From Trichobilharzia szidati (Eukaryota > Platyhelminthes > Trematoda > Strigeidida > Schistosomatidae): a stretch of 64,000 nucleotides of DNA. Positions within the stretch are counted from its first letter, which is position 1. Each line of letters opens with the position of its first letter. This document shows positions 1-13,960 of this stretch, piece after piece. The stretch is from contig OX235279.1 of NCBI GenBank assembly GCA_944472155.2, positions 150,620,199-150,684,198 on the forward strand. The letters are read 5' to 3'. The position numbers and the translations under genes are program-made. The notes below the pieces were generated by a model, which saw only the letters and a list, made by a program, of their open reading frames with translations, was not told the DNA's origin and made no database searches.

Positions 1-29
1 TCTATCAGTTAAGTTTGTAATGCGGTCAC

Positions 30-240
30 ACTAGGCTGGATGATTTGCTGTCGCGATGCACTCTGAACTAATGTTAAATGGTTGGAGGCGATCGACAGGA
101 AGCTCTGGATCTAGGTCTCATGTTTATCGACCCCAATCAGTAAGGCATATCGGTTACCTCAAAGGAACTGATATCTCCTCTCAAGGTTGCGGAAATGCCT
201 TGCTGGCGTGCTGCGGTCAGTACGGAATCTAGGACCACCT
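30..240 (-). repeat. Dispersed trematode repeat, SINE-body-like, degenerate
   Basis: Read on the minus strand this segment resembles, from memory, the body of a tRNA-derived repeat common in schistosome introns: a stretch around 'CAGTTCCTTTGAGGTAACC', then 'CTTCCTGTCGATCGCCTCC' and a tail running into 'GAGTGCATCGCG'. No open frame of note is present. It lies beyond the last visible WDR26 exon, probably in the next intron. The family assignment is recollection, not a search result. Confidence 0.35.
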
Positions 241-602
241 CTTCCTGCCGACTGTTTCTGAACATGCAACATCAATTAGCTATATACAGAATAGCACGAG
301 ATTTCATCTATTGCAATGGGATGCATTGATCCATACTTAGGCTACACGGCGGACGATGATGTGACAACTCTTGGTTCAAAGTTAGTTAAGCAGACAGAAA
401 ATAGTTGATATTTGTAGCAAATATTACATAAATATAAATAAATCCAATATGCAATTATACTGTAATATAACTTGAAATTAATGGATTAAGGACGATAAAA
501 TTTGATTTCGAGGCAGACGTGAAGAAATGCCTACAGAATCCTTTCGCTTCACATAGAAAACATGCAACAAAACTGTAGAATGAATAATAAATTAACGCTT
601 AC

Positions 603-3600
603 ATGCCACAGGAATGACGTTGTAATAATGATATGTTGTGTACATCCATTTGAACACCAAGAGGAGGATTATGAAATATGCATGCAGCTAACTGAGCACG
701 AACAGACTCATTGACTAATTCCTCCAATCTTCCTGGTGGCAACATTGTTTGTGCTGGTATGAAGGCCTGTATGCGATTGATTAACTGTAAACGACTACCA
801 GCATCCACTCCAGCCCAACCACCTGCTTGTGCTTGTAACTCAACACTGGTTCTGCACATAAGGCAACTGAAAATTTTAAAGCAATAGATAGAAACAAGAT
901 TTTCATGAAGTAGCTAAATTCGTGAAATACGACACAAAGCTAGAGGTGAAACGTTTGGCCCAAAATGTTGTGTAGTGAGATAGGGAACACAAAATAGATC
1001 AGTGCAAACAATGTTCTGGGAAATAAAATGCATGAAACAAATGTTTTAATTACATATTTATTGATAGTGTGTAAAACCACACTAGTTTACAGTTGGCAGT
1101 CAACAAAACTCATTCAAAGTAGGGCTTATTGTTACCTGATTACTTACGGAAATCGCTATTTTACGAGTGGAAAAGAAACCTTTAAAATACTGAGCTACTG
1201 TGAAAGATTGCTACTGATGATCTATGGCATTAGGGAAATGTAAGTCAAACTTCTACTTGTACACAGAAAAACTAATGCGTACCTAGCCAAATCAGAATCT
1301 GAAGAGAAAATGTCTGGGGATTTTTAACATTGACTTGAAAAAAAGTATTACCACTAGTAAGTACAAACAATCATATACACACATCAGTTTCTATTTTGGC
1401 TTTAGGAATAGACAGTCATTTGACTTTAATATTTAGGCCTAAGATTGGCACGTAGGTTACTTATAGTAAAGGTTGGTGAATGAGGATAAAAATAATTACC
1501 TGGAGTCACAGTAGGACCCCAACTCACAATGTTAGCATTTTTAACACGGTGTTTTATCGACTAAACTACAAAACCACGTTTTTGACCAGCCCATCATTTC
1601 ACCATCACAGTACGACGAAAACAGAGATACGAAGACCTTAAAAGGATAGTTACCTAATTATTCATATGATAACTGGGCGAAGCCCCTTATGACTGCCGTG
1701 AAATGGTGACCTGGTTAGCAGTTGGATCTTACAACTCAGTCATTAGACTATCAGTTTGGTAATCCAGAGGGCAGTAGTTCGAATACTGATACAACCCATT
1801 TCCACTTTACATGCAATCACCGCGCATTAACCATTTCTCCTAATATTTCTTAAAAATATTTTAATGGATCTGAGGGTATTAGTAAATATTTGCTATCTCA
1901 GGTAAGCGTTTCGGTATAAAATGCGATTTAGCATTCAAGTGTACAGTAAGTTTTGTACTCACTATGCGCACATGACTTCAAGGAGTCCATATGGTTTGTG
2001 ACAACAATTGCTAATAGTTGAAAATATGGCAGTTATGTTTCGGCTAGTGATGGTTTAGAAGATAAGAACATCTGTCATACAGTTTAGTTCAAGCATATAG
2101 AACACACCTGAGTCATTTATAGTCAGTTAGAACTCAGCTGACACTAGACTATGAGATACACTTAGTATGTGAGGAATGATGACTGTACCTGGTTGTCCAG
2201 GTTGAAGTCCAGCAATATTCGAACCTGGAACCCATAGGTTGGAAGTGTTCCAGCCAATAAATCACATCTCCACAGTTAACCATCGTGAGACTTCAACTTT
2301 GATTGAGCTATGAGCTATTAGAAGTGAAAGGCTTTTCATGAACAGTACTATGAAATTCAGCTGTAAGTAACTGCATATGTTGGAAGTATACGTCAAGCTG
2401 TATGTTTCTGAATTACCAATAAACAGATAGTACAAAATATTCAAAAATACTGGAAATTGCATTTTAAGCATATACATATCACAGCCGAAAGTGTATTCGG
2501 GTGCACATATAGCATCTCTATATTTATCCACCTGTATTGAGATGATGGTACGCGAAAGGTTAGAGGACAGAACTGCATAAATAGTTGGTGAGTAGCATCA
2601 TTTATTGATTGAAATATACCTTACACACCAAGAATACTAAGAAAGGCACTATAAAAAAAAACTGTAAGGACGATATGGAGGAAAAGGAAGAGACAGAGGA
2701 TGGACAGTAGAGGAAACGTACGTATTCTTGTGAACAGAATTCACGGCGGTGTTCGTTACCTTTTCTTTTCTTCGTAGTAGCCAAATACGCCACAAAGTGA
2801 TCACTATGATTTTCGATTCTGAGCCACATCCGAAAAAAAATGTTGAATTACGGAGCTGTTTTAGATCGTTAATTTAGCTTCACAAATAACAATCATTAGA
2901 TAACAAATCCAAGTCTGTTCGGTCTTATTTTGAAAGTTAGATTATATCATTGGACATAATCTATTTCGTAATATATCGACACGTTAACCAGTGGATTATA
3001 TAGACTTCTCGTAAGACTGATTTAGCTTAAATTAATGCAACTCAGCTTAAAGGCCATAAAAAGTAGAAACATCACTTAAATTTAAAAAAAATACTAAGTT
3101 GAGCAATGTAGTGTAACAGAAAAATGTTCTCATCACCTAGCCAGTGTGTGTACTCGCTCTGTATTTCGTTGCATGGGTGTAATCCGGTTGCGCAGCAGGG
3201 TAACAGCAGGCATTACTTCATTGGCTTCCAAATGCTCCAAGAATCGTTGTTCCAGAATTAAAAACCGTACTTCTTCGACACTATTCACATCTCCTATCAT
3301 TGGTGCAAGCTTATCTATCGTAGCTTCCGCCTGAAGAAATAATCACATAAATGATAAGATTTTTAGCTAACTTCGGTAAAAGGTTGATTAAAACAGTACA
3401 ATTAAACAACCATTAAAAGTTTTATGGTGTAAGCTATCAGTCATGCTCATTACAAAAGGACCAAAGAGCAATGCTCTTCAGCTGGAGATGAAAAATGTAG
3501 ATCCAGTGTGGAAATCTGTGAGATAGGTACATAGAGACGAAAGGACTAAATCGAGGTGAAACTGAATTTTCATGGTGTAGCTTAAGTATCAAGAATCAAT

Positions 3601-6403
3601 AAACAAAATTCAGGAAGATTACTACAGTTGGATACAGAATAACTGAGGAAATCATAAGATCACTTCTGCTTATCTAGTTAGGCAAAGTCGCTTACAAAGT
3701 GCATGAATCTATGAATATCCTGAGAAAATGAATAAAATGTATTTGGTATGCATCACCCCACTGAAATGTAAGGTGCTGCAATAGCACTAATTTATGTTAG
3801 CTCCGAATTTAAAGCTAGGAAGGAAAAATGGTACATGTTAATCATATCTACCACCCAAATATCTGTACTCAACTTAGTGGAATGACTGGTGAGACAGAAA
3901 AGTTTGGCCACAAGTGCCTTTACAGCATCGCGTGTATATTTTAGAACCAAAAAGTAAGTAATGCTGAGATTAAAGATAGATTATTGTGTAAAAAACGTAA
4001 ACTAGTCCATGAGGTTTCGAATCGCTACCGAATTAGATATGCATTACGCATGTGGACGAGAATATTTCTGCAGTGTTACAGGTGTCTTAGCAATGTCGGT
4101 AGATGAAAATTCACCTCATGAACTAATTTACTTCCCTGACATGGTAACGCATGTCTAACCTTAATACTTTTCTCTTGGTGCTTCCCCATTACACGGAATA
4201 ATATGAGAGCATTGTAACCTTATGTTTTTTCACCTATGTCACTTGTAGATATATATTTCCTTATCCTGTACATCATCACTTAACTCAACGAATCTAAACC
4301 ACTTCGTTTTAGATAAAGATAGTTCGACCTCTGTTTATAACGCCATCAGTACCTCAGCTTAACCGTTTTATCTGCTTAGTCCAGAATGACTATATAAACC
4401 TGAAGTAAAATTAAACAGGTAAGGCAGTATGAACCCTAAGAAAAAGTTGAAGTCAAGGAACGACTGGCTACAAACCTTAATGCAACTATATGGGCACACT
4501 AGGGAAAAGCGCAATTAAAAATACACAGCCAGTGTAGAATAATATCTGTTTGTTGCGGAATCTGATGGAGGGCAAAGGTTTGATCCGCAAAGCTGTGTCC
4601 TGGCATGAAACCTATCTCGTACTCATGGTAATTGCCGGTGCTTATATGCCGGGTGGCTATAGACCTTGGACATTATGCCGTAAGAGGATTTCTTCAGTTC
4701 CTCATAAACGACAATGATTTTATGTCAAAAACAGAACGAAGACCTTTCCTAATTTTCCGAACTGAGCCACTTGAAGAGAATTCCTGATTGTCATCATATT
4801 GTGCCGATATTTTGCCGTTTTTGAAAGAAGCATCAAACATAAAGGACTAATCACACCTAGATCAAATAACCATGTAGATGAATTGTACGTTTCAACCATA
4901 TATTCTGAGCTAACTAAGCGCTCGTTTTTGTCAAAATAGTAAATGAGAATTCGACAGGAACGGAATGAATTTGGAATACTCCCACTTTTCATTATAATTT
5001 CAGTAGTAGTAAATCTGATACTGTTCGTAAAATGCTGTATAATCGAAGTTTGATTAAACACAGAAATGTTCATCACTCTTCAAATATGCATACTCTGTTT
5101 TAAAGTGAATAAAAAGGAAGCAGTATGTACTAGATCTTGATATCGTACTTATGGAGGGGATTCAGAAAACGTGAATATTCACAACATTCCGGGTGACAGT
5201 ATCAGAAATGTACGGTTTCAGGAGTATCAGGGGGATTAAAATCAATCTAATTTACAGTCAGACAGACTTCTTCTAGAACATAACTAGATAGGCTCAGATA
5301 CCATGATGAACACTACTTATTCAATATAATACTAAGGATCGCTAGGAATTCAGTGAGTACTATTAGAGTTGCAAACGAGGATAAAAAAGTTGTCGGGAAA
5401 CTTTCAGTTATCATTAGTCTTCTGGATGATTTCAGTTTGTGAGAAAACTCTTAGGCCTGATGTAATAACAGCACTACATGCAGAGACCAATACATGTTAG
5501 TGACGCTACTTACAAAGGGAGACTAGTGCGGTAAGTTAATATCAATAAGCCTAAAAGCCAAGATGTTACTATGGAAATAGTGCTTAAAGACGCGTGTGAA
5601 GATGTCAGATTTATGCATGAACCCTTCTTCACAGAGTAGAAGGCAGAATTCATGGTATAAACTGCTCAGAGACAAATCTAATTGCAGGATTCTCCGAAGA
5701 GACAAGTAAATATTTCTTATGCCTTAAACTCAAATATTGAAAAGAAGATAAATGAAAGTAATCTGCAGGAAAAATAGACACGCCAAAAAGAATAAGCAAA
5801 GAAAGCCGGACGTTTTAGGTTTATAGCTAACAGTAACTGTTGGTTTATATTAGTTATCCATGATTCGTAACAGCTGTTTCAGTCTCAGGAAAGAATTCGC
5901 CATTTCCTTGAAAACTGTGGATGCGACTAAAGTAATTTTGAGCTAGCTAACCATGAAGAGCGACAAGATAGACGTAATTACTGAAGAACCCTTAATTCAA
6001 TCTCATAGAGTATGGTATACGTCTAATGCCCAAACTCCCTGAAACATGTCCAGAAGAGTCAAAATCCGCTTTCAATCAATACAAATATCAGTTAATGACC
6101 GACTTACATCGCACCATCGGCCTTCTAATATAGCATGACGAAGTTCTGTAGCGTCGCTGTGCTCTAAGGCTATTCCAGACTCTTTTGACAGTTGCGTATA
6201 TGTTCCACTAAAAAATAGAATTCACCGGACAAAATGTCATACTTGAACCCTTTATCACATAAATATTGGCCTATGAGGCGCAGCATTTCCTCATCGCGAA
6301 CTGATAGATTCCTTGATGTTGGCATAGCCAGTGCATAGTCGTTTTTAATTGCATTAACTCCATTAAACTGACCGTAATAAACATCCCCATTTTGATGAAG
6401 CAT
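603..6403 (-). CDS. WDR26: WDR26/GID7 homologue, N-terminal exons (LisH-CTLH), partial
   Basis: Four exons on the minus strand join in phase: 6403-6243, 6207-6108, 3330-3137 and 866-603. The first starts at an ATG preceded by an in-frame TAG. It carries the LisH helix (EEMLRLIGQYL), then QLSKESGIALEHSDATELRH, matching the QESG..LEH region of WDR26. The third exon holds the CTLH motif (FLEHLEANEVMPAVTLLRN, then TPMQRNTERVHTLAS) and the fourth holds CLMC and the MLPPGRLEELV segment just before the WD40 propeller in family members. The family is a substrate-binding and scaffold subunit of the CTLH/GID ubiquitin ligase, cytosolic and nuclear. The propeller exons must lie beyond the left edge, since the fourth exon ends in phase 2 with a good donor. 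Introns are 35, 2777 and 2270 bp; the first is a flatworm micro-intron. About 239 residues are visible. Confidence 0.88.
1690..1805 (+). repeat. tRNA-like SINE or tRNA remnant (weak)
   Basis: The stretch contains an A-box-like TGGTTAGCAGTTGG and, about 75 bases later, a B-box-like AGTTCGAATAC, the layout of a pol III internal promoter. The arms do not fold into a convincing cloverleaf, so a decayed tRNA-derived SINE is more likely than a tRNA gene. It sits in the WDR26 intron between exons three and four. Confidence 0.3.
2165..2262 (-). repeat. tRNA-derived repeat remnant with B-box-like motif (weak)
   Basis: On the minus strand the sequence reads TTGGCTGGAACACTTCC followed by GGTTCGAATATT, a plausible degenerate A-box and a near-consensus B-box. 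It lies in a WDR26 intron. There is no convincing acceptor stem. It could be the head of the same repeat class as the segment near the left edge, but that link is inference. Confidence 0.28.
3331..6107 (-). other. WDR26 intron without recognised content
   Basis: This 2777-bp intron separates the LisH-side exons from the CTLH exon. Its longest open frame is 118 codons on the minus strand near 4720-5076 and shows no motif I know. I see no RT, endonuclease or transposase signature. Confidence 0.6.
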
Positions 6404-7139
6404 AACTCTGATCTACAGTTGATGGCAAACAATCCCTACCAAAAATAATAAGATGAGAAATATATGAAGTCTATGTGATACAACAGCTGATCCGAGATTC
6501 CTAGTCGGTTTAAACGCGTATACAATGTTCAATACTTAGTTCCGATAGCTGCCGGTTCATTATCTAAGCATCAGGACCCATTCATCATGAGATATTTTGA
6601 AAATATATTGGCTTTTCTGAATACTTTGAAGCAAAATGTTTCTTTACACAATTAAAAGTAGTGTCTTTAACTCTAGTTACTGGGAGCAACTATATACATA
6701 CACATTACTTTTTGTGTCCAATTTTAAAAAATATTTGTTATTTTACAAATAAATCCAGGCCGTAACTGAAATCCATTTCAGAATTCATTCGCACTAGGCT
6801 GTGATTTCGAAGCGAACATACGGTTGATGACTCAAATGTACTGTTCTGATAGAGAGCCTATGTCCCCACTGAATTTTTCGTCCTTCAAGTTCACTATTTT
6901 ATTCACTTAATTAATGCGTCTGCCATATTTCCTTAAACGAGAAGACTGAGGTTCTCTAGGAATTGCCTCGCGCTTCCTCCATAACTCGAATACGACGGAT
7001 CGACCATAGCTAACACGTATATGTGTAGAACTTAAGCACTGTAATGGTAAGCACAGTTCCCCACCCGTCAAATGCATCAACATATGGCTTTCGGATAGCC
7101 CAGGCTTAATCATTTGCACATAGTGCCTTAGTGGCAATT
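6404..7139. other. Upstream flank of WDR26, no feature recognised
   Basis: This is the 5' flank of the WDR26 homologue on the minus strand. A 76-codon minus-strand frame at 6907-7137 has no recognisable domain. No clear TATA box or CpG-rich promoter is visible. The 5' untranslated region, or a spliced-leader acceptor such as the CTGTAG just before the ATG, may lie in the first tens of bases, which is inference. Confidence 0.4.
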
Positions 7140-8200
7140 AGTTCCAGAACTATCAGCACCGCTGCCGAAGCTGATGCAACCGTGGTCTGTGAAGTGTCAA
7201 TCTTTGAAACAGATGTGCTCAAATTTTACTTCATAATTAGTCCTGTGTCTACTGGTGGTGTTTTTGGGAGATATATAGGTGGCATTCAATTTAGAGGTCC
7301 TTCAACGTGACCACCTCAACGTCCTCTGTCTTCCACTTCTCTGATAATTAGGTTTTCATAGCCATCTTCTATCAGTCTCATCTGTGTTAATGTATTTCTT
7401 GATACCGACCTGGTTATTCGATTGTGTCGTGAGGTCTCTTTTAACTTTCTCTTTACCCATTACGCTTTAGTTTATAGAAAAGTGTCGTAAAAGTGTCTTT
7501 CGCCTTTGATGGTAACTGCTATTTTTTCATATTCTTCATCACCATACCTTTCCTCTATCAGCTTCTAAGTGTCCGTGAATGGCCATTCTTCTCACATCGG
7601 AAATATATACAAGTTTGTTTCCGATTTCCTTCCATGGAGTTCCAGCGTCTTTCCGTACAGATTTCCACGACAGTGTTGTTTAGTATCTCCAATGTTTTTC
7701 CTGATGATAGTTGTGAAGGTGTCATTTGTGGAGTCTTCCTATAGTTTCTGAGAGTGTAACTTGAATTGCGACGTATCTCTAGGTACATTGAAGGATTTCC
7801 ACTTGATTTTGAGGTTCTGTCTCAGTGAACAGTGATTCGAGTGTAGTTCGGTTCCTCTCCTCGATCTTGTGTCCTATATCCAGTCTGCATATTCTTGTGA
7901 TTGCGATGGATTCCATCTGGATTGACTCGTGCCATCTGGTGAAACCCATGTCACCTTGTGTGTTTCTGGTTAAAGACGTCACCTCAGATCACCAAATCAT
8001 CAAAGGTGCATAAGTCTGCAAACAGTCCTGTATTATTATGCATCACAGCGAGAAAGCACTCCGCGACGGTAATGTTCTCTGTTCCTGTGTCGTATAGTCC
8101 CAGTATGGCTGGCATTCATATCCTCCTTCCTATGCTTACTTTGCCTGTCGCTGAAAGATGACTTGCCGGTCAGCTGGCTTCCTGAAGAGTACGTCGGCCA
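7140..8200 (-). mobile_element. Decayed RTE-type LINE (endonuclease to early RT region)
   Basis: Across several frames the minus strand aligns by eye with the intact RTE copy at 14.5 kb. From 8090 downward it reads DTGTENITVAECF and then LFADLCTFDDLVI, matching LFSDFCAFNDLVI. Next come HKVTWVSPDG, DTRSRRGTE and KLHSQKL..STNDTFTT, matching HKATWISPDG, DTRSRREAD and KFNTQKL..ITQDIFTA. Further down, the nucleotides near 7310 resemble the segment encoding DHFKGLLNR. Multiple stops and frame changes make it a fossil. It begins mid-endonuclease, and I recognise neither end of the element. An initial reading of one frame as a Gypsy integrase was dropped because the RTE match is collinear over nearly 1 kb. 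Confidence 0.7.
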
Positions 8201-11200
8201 GCGTTATCTGTTCTTGGATTGAGGATGCCTCCCAGTTCCAGTGAGGGATACATCTATTTTCTGTTTTCCTTGAATTTGCAGTCCCTGTGATGTGCTTTTC
8301 ACCCGATTAAGTATTACATAACATTATGTCGTTGGTATGCCAGTTGGGAAGATTTTTGGATCAGAAATCAGTCATTGCGACTGTTTCTGTCCACACCGAA
8401 GATTTTATCCGTGCTTCTCATGGTGGCATTTGAACCATGGTGCTGAAGTTCCAAAGACTGAGCTACAAAGTCAAGACGAACAAATACATTTCAAGACGTT
8501 TAGAAACTATATGATGAGGAATACCCACGCACCATTGGTTTCCACACATTGGATACGCAGAAACACACCCAGTGTTAGACCTCAGCGCATTCAGAACGCC
8601 CAAGCGACCGAAGGCTAATGACTCAGTTTGGTGAGAAAGGTTTGTGACTGATATTTTGTTTGTAAGCCTTTGGTGAGATTTCCCCGTACTTCGTAGATGA
8701 GTATGAAGTTAGTTTGCGGATAAACCTGGTTTCTAGAATCAGTAACATGCTCCAAAGTAAAACTGTGGGAACTTTCTTCTGCTTTGTGAGATCATCATCA
8801 AAAAATGCATGAAGCAGCAATTCATTGGAGAGCCACAAGCTATTTTTTCCTTTTATTCAGTAAAACCTAAGGCGAACCTCAACTCGTGAGTTAGATCCCG
8901 AACTGTGAATACTCCTTATAACATTTATCTGAATTCGACATTGCTTCAGTTTTAGATCACCACTACGCAACCCTCTCAGTTGTTTTACCCCATTCAGTTT
9001 GCTTAAATAACTTGACTTTAATCTCCGGGTGAATATTGTTGAATCATTGTTTAACTAGGAATCTGTTGATTGTGACCTGAAGGTTCAAAATCTTAATGAC
9101 GCATAGTTAGAAACGCTTCTTTTTTGTCCTATAAAAGATGTATAATGTCCGTTGGAGTACATTGTCAATAAAAGTGGAGATGTCTTTCGTGATCCCTAAT
9201 TATTCTGAAATACTAAACCGTTTTAATTATTTTAATCATGGAAATCCACCTATCACGTAATATTTATCCATCTCGAGCTTCCATTTTAACGCACATATCG
9301 CATTATTACTTGTAGTGAGCTTCACAGTGATGTCAGGAAAAATGGGATTTCCCTGCATGAATTTCTGAGCTGGCGTGACTGTATAACGTTCCGAATAATC
9401 AATTGCAGTGTTAGATGCTTAGGAATTAAAGTGACATATATCACTACCTTCAAATGATGCTAGCACGGTATTACATGGTTTTCGGTTTCAAGTTACGCCT
9501 TGTCGTATGTAGCCATGTATCCCGCGAGAACGGAAGTAGGATACTACTATGCCATCTATTCCTTGTTTGTCTTCTGTGGATAATGAGCTGTCTACTATGT
9601 AAACAAATCGTAGTTTAAGAAAACATAGTGTGCGAAATATACTTTGAATTACGCAGTTGCACTCAATTGTAATGCAAGTTTATTATTACTTCACCTGAAA
9701 ACATTATTATCTTCTGTAGAAACGCAATTTAATGTGTGGACACTAATTCTCTTACACAGCCTGTTAAGTTGTACAATAATGAAGAACAACGTGTCTCCCA
9801 TACATTTCAGAAAACTCGGAAAAGTATCATTTCAGTCTATCTCTTTGAGAAATCTTTGAATTCTCATTTGATACATATGACTTCCGAATGTTTTAGGACT
9901 TTATGAGCTATGTGGCAGAGGTGTAGGTTTTACGTAACAAGCTGATAATCCCTCAAAATAAAAAATCACGGCAGGATTATTACACGGCGAAGTACAGCAC
10001 TCGTTTAGCTGGGAATTAAGAACTATTCAGTGAGGAGGATTGGCAAATATATAACCCGGAACATACAAGCCTGGTGGATAAAATTCACTTGTCGGAAATT
10101 TAGGTGGAAACAGATGTACTATAAATTGCTCAGCAGAAGTCAAGACGTGGTGGCTTTAACACTGTAGCCAGCAAAATGAGGGATATTTCAACGCACATTC
10201 TTCAGATGTTCACCTTTCAGTATGATGTAAAGTTTAGTTTAGGGAGCCGAAGGCCTTATTTCTACTTTCTAACCGCTAGCGGTAAGCACTAGCCTTATTC
10301 TTCACTGCGGTAGCAACTATAGACTGGTAAGTATAGCATGGGACCACTCCCTAATAACATTTCCGGCGACACACAAGAAAACCAACGACAAAGAGTCTGA
10401 GCTGTTTCTAATAAAGTATTCTTTGACTAGAATGTTCCTCCAGAACACAATACTACATCCAAATGATCATTTGGGTTTTTCTTCCACACTGAGAAAGACG
10501 CAAATGCCAGACGGGGAAAACGACAGCTGGAACAACTGTAACAACCTATATTAGACAAAACACAACGTATGGTATACTTTCAAATCCTCAAATATTTGAG
10601 TCATGAGTAGAACATGTTTGATTGCCTGTCTGAAAGCAGAATATTAGTCCGTAAATAAATGAGCTAAGACTGACCAATAGGGTTATTTTGTTAGTGCCTG
10701 CTTAAATCATGACTTAATGACCAACGGATAAGCTTATTCGTCCGAACATTTGCACTCAGAATAAGATGATTTGCCTGTTTTCTGAACCACTTCGAGAATG
10801 ATATCAGCAGATAGGAATGCCAAGGCGTCAGATGCACGAGAAAGATGTAGGCGGAATCCTTTTAAACGACATGATAGTACTTTCAACATAACTCTGGATG
10901 AGGTCCCTTCCGATGCATCATGGCCAAAAGTAATAATATGTCACAGAATCGAGCTGCTAACTGTTCCACGTTTTCTTCTTGACAACCATGTTGGTAAGTT
11001 TTCATGTTAGTGCGTGGATAGAGTTCTGCTTGTACTGCTTTTGTGCTTTACTCCACTGGAGTAAGTTAACCTGCAGGTGTAACTGAATCTGATAACGGCG
11101 AGGTCTTATTTGTGACTTCTCGGTAAACAACAGCATGTTTAGGAAAGTTGCAGGGTGGATAAGCGGTAAAGAACTTACTTCAAACTGCTGTCGACAGAAG

Positions 11201-13190
11201 GCTTCGAAGAACTTCACTGATTGCGTCTCGTCTGAACTTCACATCTGCAATTAATCATTTCTTAGGCAAATGAAGGCTTTGAGAAGCGTCGGTTTTCCTT
11301 GTTAAATACTTTTCGATTAATGTGGCTGGATACATCACTTTTATTAGAGTGTTTCTAAAATATTTAGTCTCCTTACTCAGTGTATCTTCATTGCATATGC
11401 GATAGATTCTATTCGAAATTGGAGCAATGGGGTTTCGTTTTCTGTTTATTGTGGCAAGACTTTATAAGCTTTTCAACTGGTTATCCAATTTTAGGCACTG
11501 GAAGATTGATCTCTCTATGAAGTCCCACTTTTCATCGTGAAAGCTAGACATCCAGAAGGGATAATATACTTTCTACCTAAGTTTCACTTGTGACTGATCA
11601 ATGAGTACTGATAAAGATTCTCAAGATTTTAGTCAGCTTCCAATTTTTATCAATGATGACAAAGACATTCACCTATCATTTCGATTATTGAGATAATTCA
11701 TATTTAATGGTAGGATAGGCAGGAGGGAAAATGTTAACACCAGCCAACTTCAGACACGGATACTGTGAAATGATGATGTTGGCACCAAAGCACAAGAACG
11801 AATAGTTTTGCAATCAGGCTCCGTACCTAAATATCTTAAGGCCACCAACTGATAGTACATATGAAGCGTGAAGACAACAGTGAGGAAGCTGGACTTCAAG
11901 AGAAAATGGAGGAGCCTAGTGAAAATATAGTACGGCATTCATCATTCAATGCATTTCAGTGGAGAGAAGAAACTATACAAAGCAGAATACAGTATTTTCA
12001 CAGTTTGGTTACTTCTACCGTCATTCTATATTTACAACGGCCCGGGTATGTTAGTTTCTCTACGCTAGAGACTTTCTGACAGAGGAAGGAGTAAGTTTGG
12101 CGTCACTTATACGAATTCATGAGTAACATACTAGTGACTTCCGATATAAGAATTTTGAATAGTAGGGCGACGGATACAGCTTCAGAGAGAAAATGACAAC
12201 TACTGAGTTATGCGGTTGTGTAGTCCCAACTTTTCATTTGACTATAAACCATTAGTTGTATTAGAAACGACATTCAAGAGGCAATTATAAAGCATATCCA
12301 TTTCATCGAACTGGCACCACTCCTATTCCAGTGAATATTAGGGCGTTCCGATAAACTGACCAAAATATACCATTATTATTACACGAAAATTCAATAATAT
12401 ACGTCTATCTTCTGAACTGACTGCCTACTTTAATCCAGTGCATTGCGCAGATATCAGTATCAAGCAACATTTACCGATAAAAGAGCAACAATTTTAACGC
12501 AGTTTAAAAATATAATGCCACCGATTATATGTATGCCAGAAGGTAGTTTAATTCAGGATTTCATCTAGGAAGAATACAAAAAAGACAACTTACCAATAAA
12601 CCATCACAGCAACCGACTACAACTCTGCAGCTGGCATGCACATGCAATAAAGCCACTCGAAAAACACTACTACTTAAGATTTGATTGTACGTTCATATTT
12701 AATTCTGGATTTCAGTCTTTTTTTGGATCGGTTCCCATTCATTCCTACTGCCTGTCACGTTACAATTTAAACCTCCCTTTAGGTTTTCGTCCAAATCCTC
12801 ACGAGTCTTCTGTTTTGTAGGAATGATTACGAATAGTGTATTTGGATAAAATACTGAGTGGACGATTAGCCTGATGATGATTCTTGTTTTATTAGTCTGA
12901 AGTGGTAAATATCTCAGTCGTCTTAAAAGTTTAAAGCTTATGATAGTAAAAAATCATCTTTATCCACTTCAAGTCCACCATTTGGCTGTAAAATTGCCCT
13001 GGTGAGCTAATATGGGACTACAATGACAACGCGTTGTCGTATTTTATAGTCCATAATTGCTTTGGGTATTTCAAATAAATGAGTAGTAGTCTTGCACTGT
13101 GCCGAACCCTCACAACATAATCATTGACACGGATTCGAGGTTATACTCTTTGACCGAAACTTTGTTAATGCTGTACCAACACATGAAACC
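8201..13190. other. Five kilobases without recognised genes
   Basis: No conserved exon, RT, transposase, tRNA or rRNA signature was recognised on either strand. The longest frames are 70-93 codons, for example 8337-8618 (+), 9644-9859 (+) and 10798-11010 (+), the last ending at a GTAAGT that could be a donor. None has a motif I can name. Very old transposon remnants are likely but cannot be shown by eye. Confidence 0.5.
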
Positions 13191-13194
13191 GAAA

Positions 13195-13960
13195 TGTGTT
13201 GTTGTTATGAACCATAATACGTATTGTGATAGTGAAATAATCGCGGCTACGTCATGCGAAACGGCCCAATGCATGTGATGAAATTATTAACTGTTAGTAA
13301 CTAAATCTTTGTATCTAATTAATCACAGCACGTTTAAAGCGAGAAAGTAGCTGTTGCGGAGTGTGTTTCATTGTCGCGCTTGCGGATGAACTAACTGGGA
13401 AGGCCGAGATATGCGCGTGTTAAGTTACTTAATGCTAATCATGTGGCATGTGCTTCTGAAAACATTTATAAATAGTATACAGATTCAGATGTAAACGCCT
13501 ACATCAGCGTTAAGAATACTGGATTGAAGACAGACGGATGCAATGAACGATGCATGAGAAACAACATGAAAAACATGAAACGAAGACGAAGAAAAACAAT
13601 ACGGAAGACAAATGAACAGCCTTTCGAAGATATATGCTGATTGTCAATGCAGTTGAAGAATGAACGATCAATTCATGGTTGTTTACTCAAAACCAACTCC
13701 ATATTTTGGAGGGAGTCAACGATACTGCAGTCATCGTTCCATCGTACGCTGTTTGTTAGAAGACGGAGAAATACTATCAGAAGTATTACTGTGATTGATT
13801 GTTATGACATTTATTCTTAGATTTCGTGTATCATAACCTCATGGTTGGTTCCATATTGGTGCAAGAATAAAGGATTCTCGAGTCACCAATCTGTGTTCTG
13901 TTTTTTCGAGTTGGTTATTGCACATTGTTGTTGAAGGTCTTCTAAGGACAGCGTAAAGTC
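13195..13960 (+). repeat. Possible solo LTR or leader (very tentative)
   Basis: The block begins TGTTGTTGTTATGAACC, contains a TATA-like TTTATAAATAG near 13461 and an AATAAA-containing stretch near 13866, and is locally richer in CpG than its surroundings. That layout would suit a U3-R-U5 LTR. No target duplication, primer-binding site or second LTR was identified, so an ordinary intergenic segment is equally possible. Confidence 0.18.

Noticed and set aside
7558..7788. A minus-strand frame with RNYRKTPQMTPSQLSSGKTL that looked like a Gypsy integrase segment
   Set aside because: Other frames of the same stretch match RTE endonuclease and linker blocks in order over about 1 kb, so the Gypsy resemblance is coincidental.
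10798..11010. Possible host exon ending at GTAAGT
   Set aside because: No homology recognised, no matching acceptor exon, and no conserved motif in either strand.
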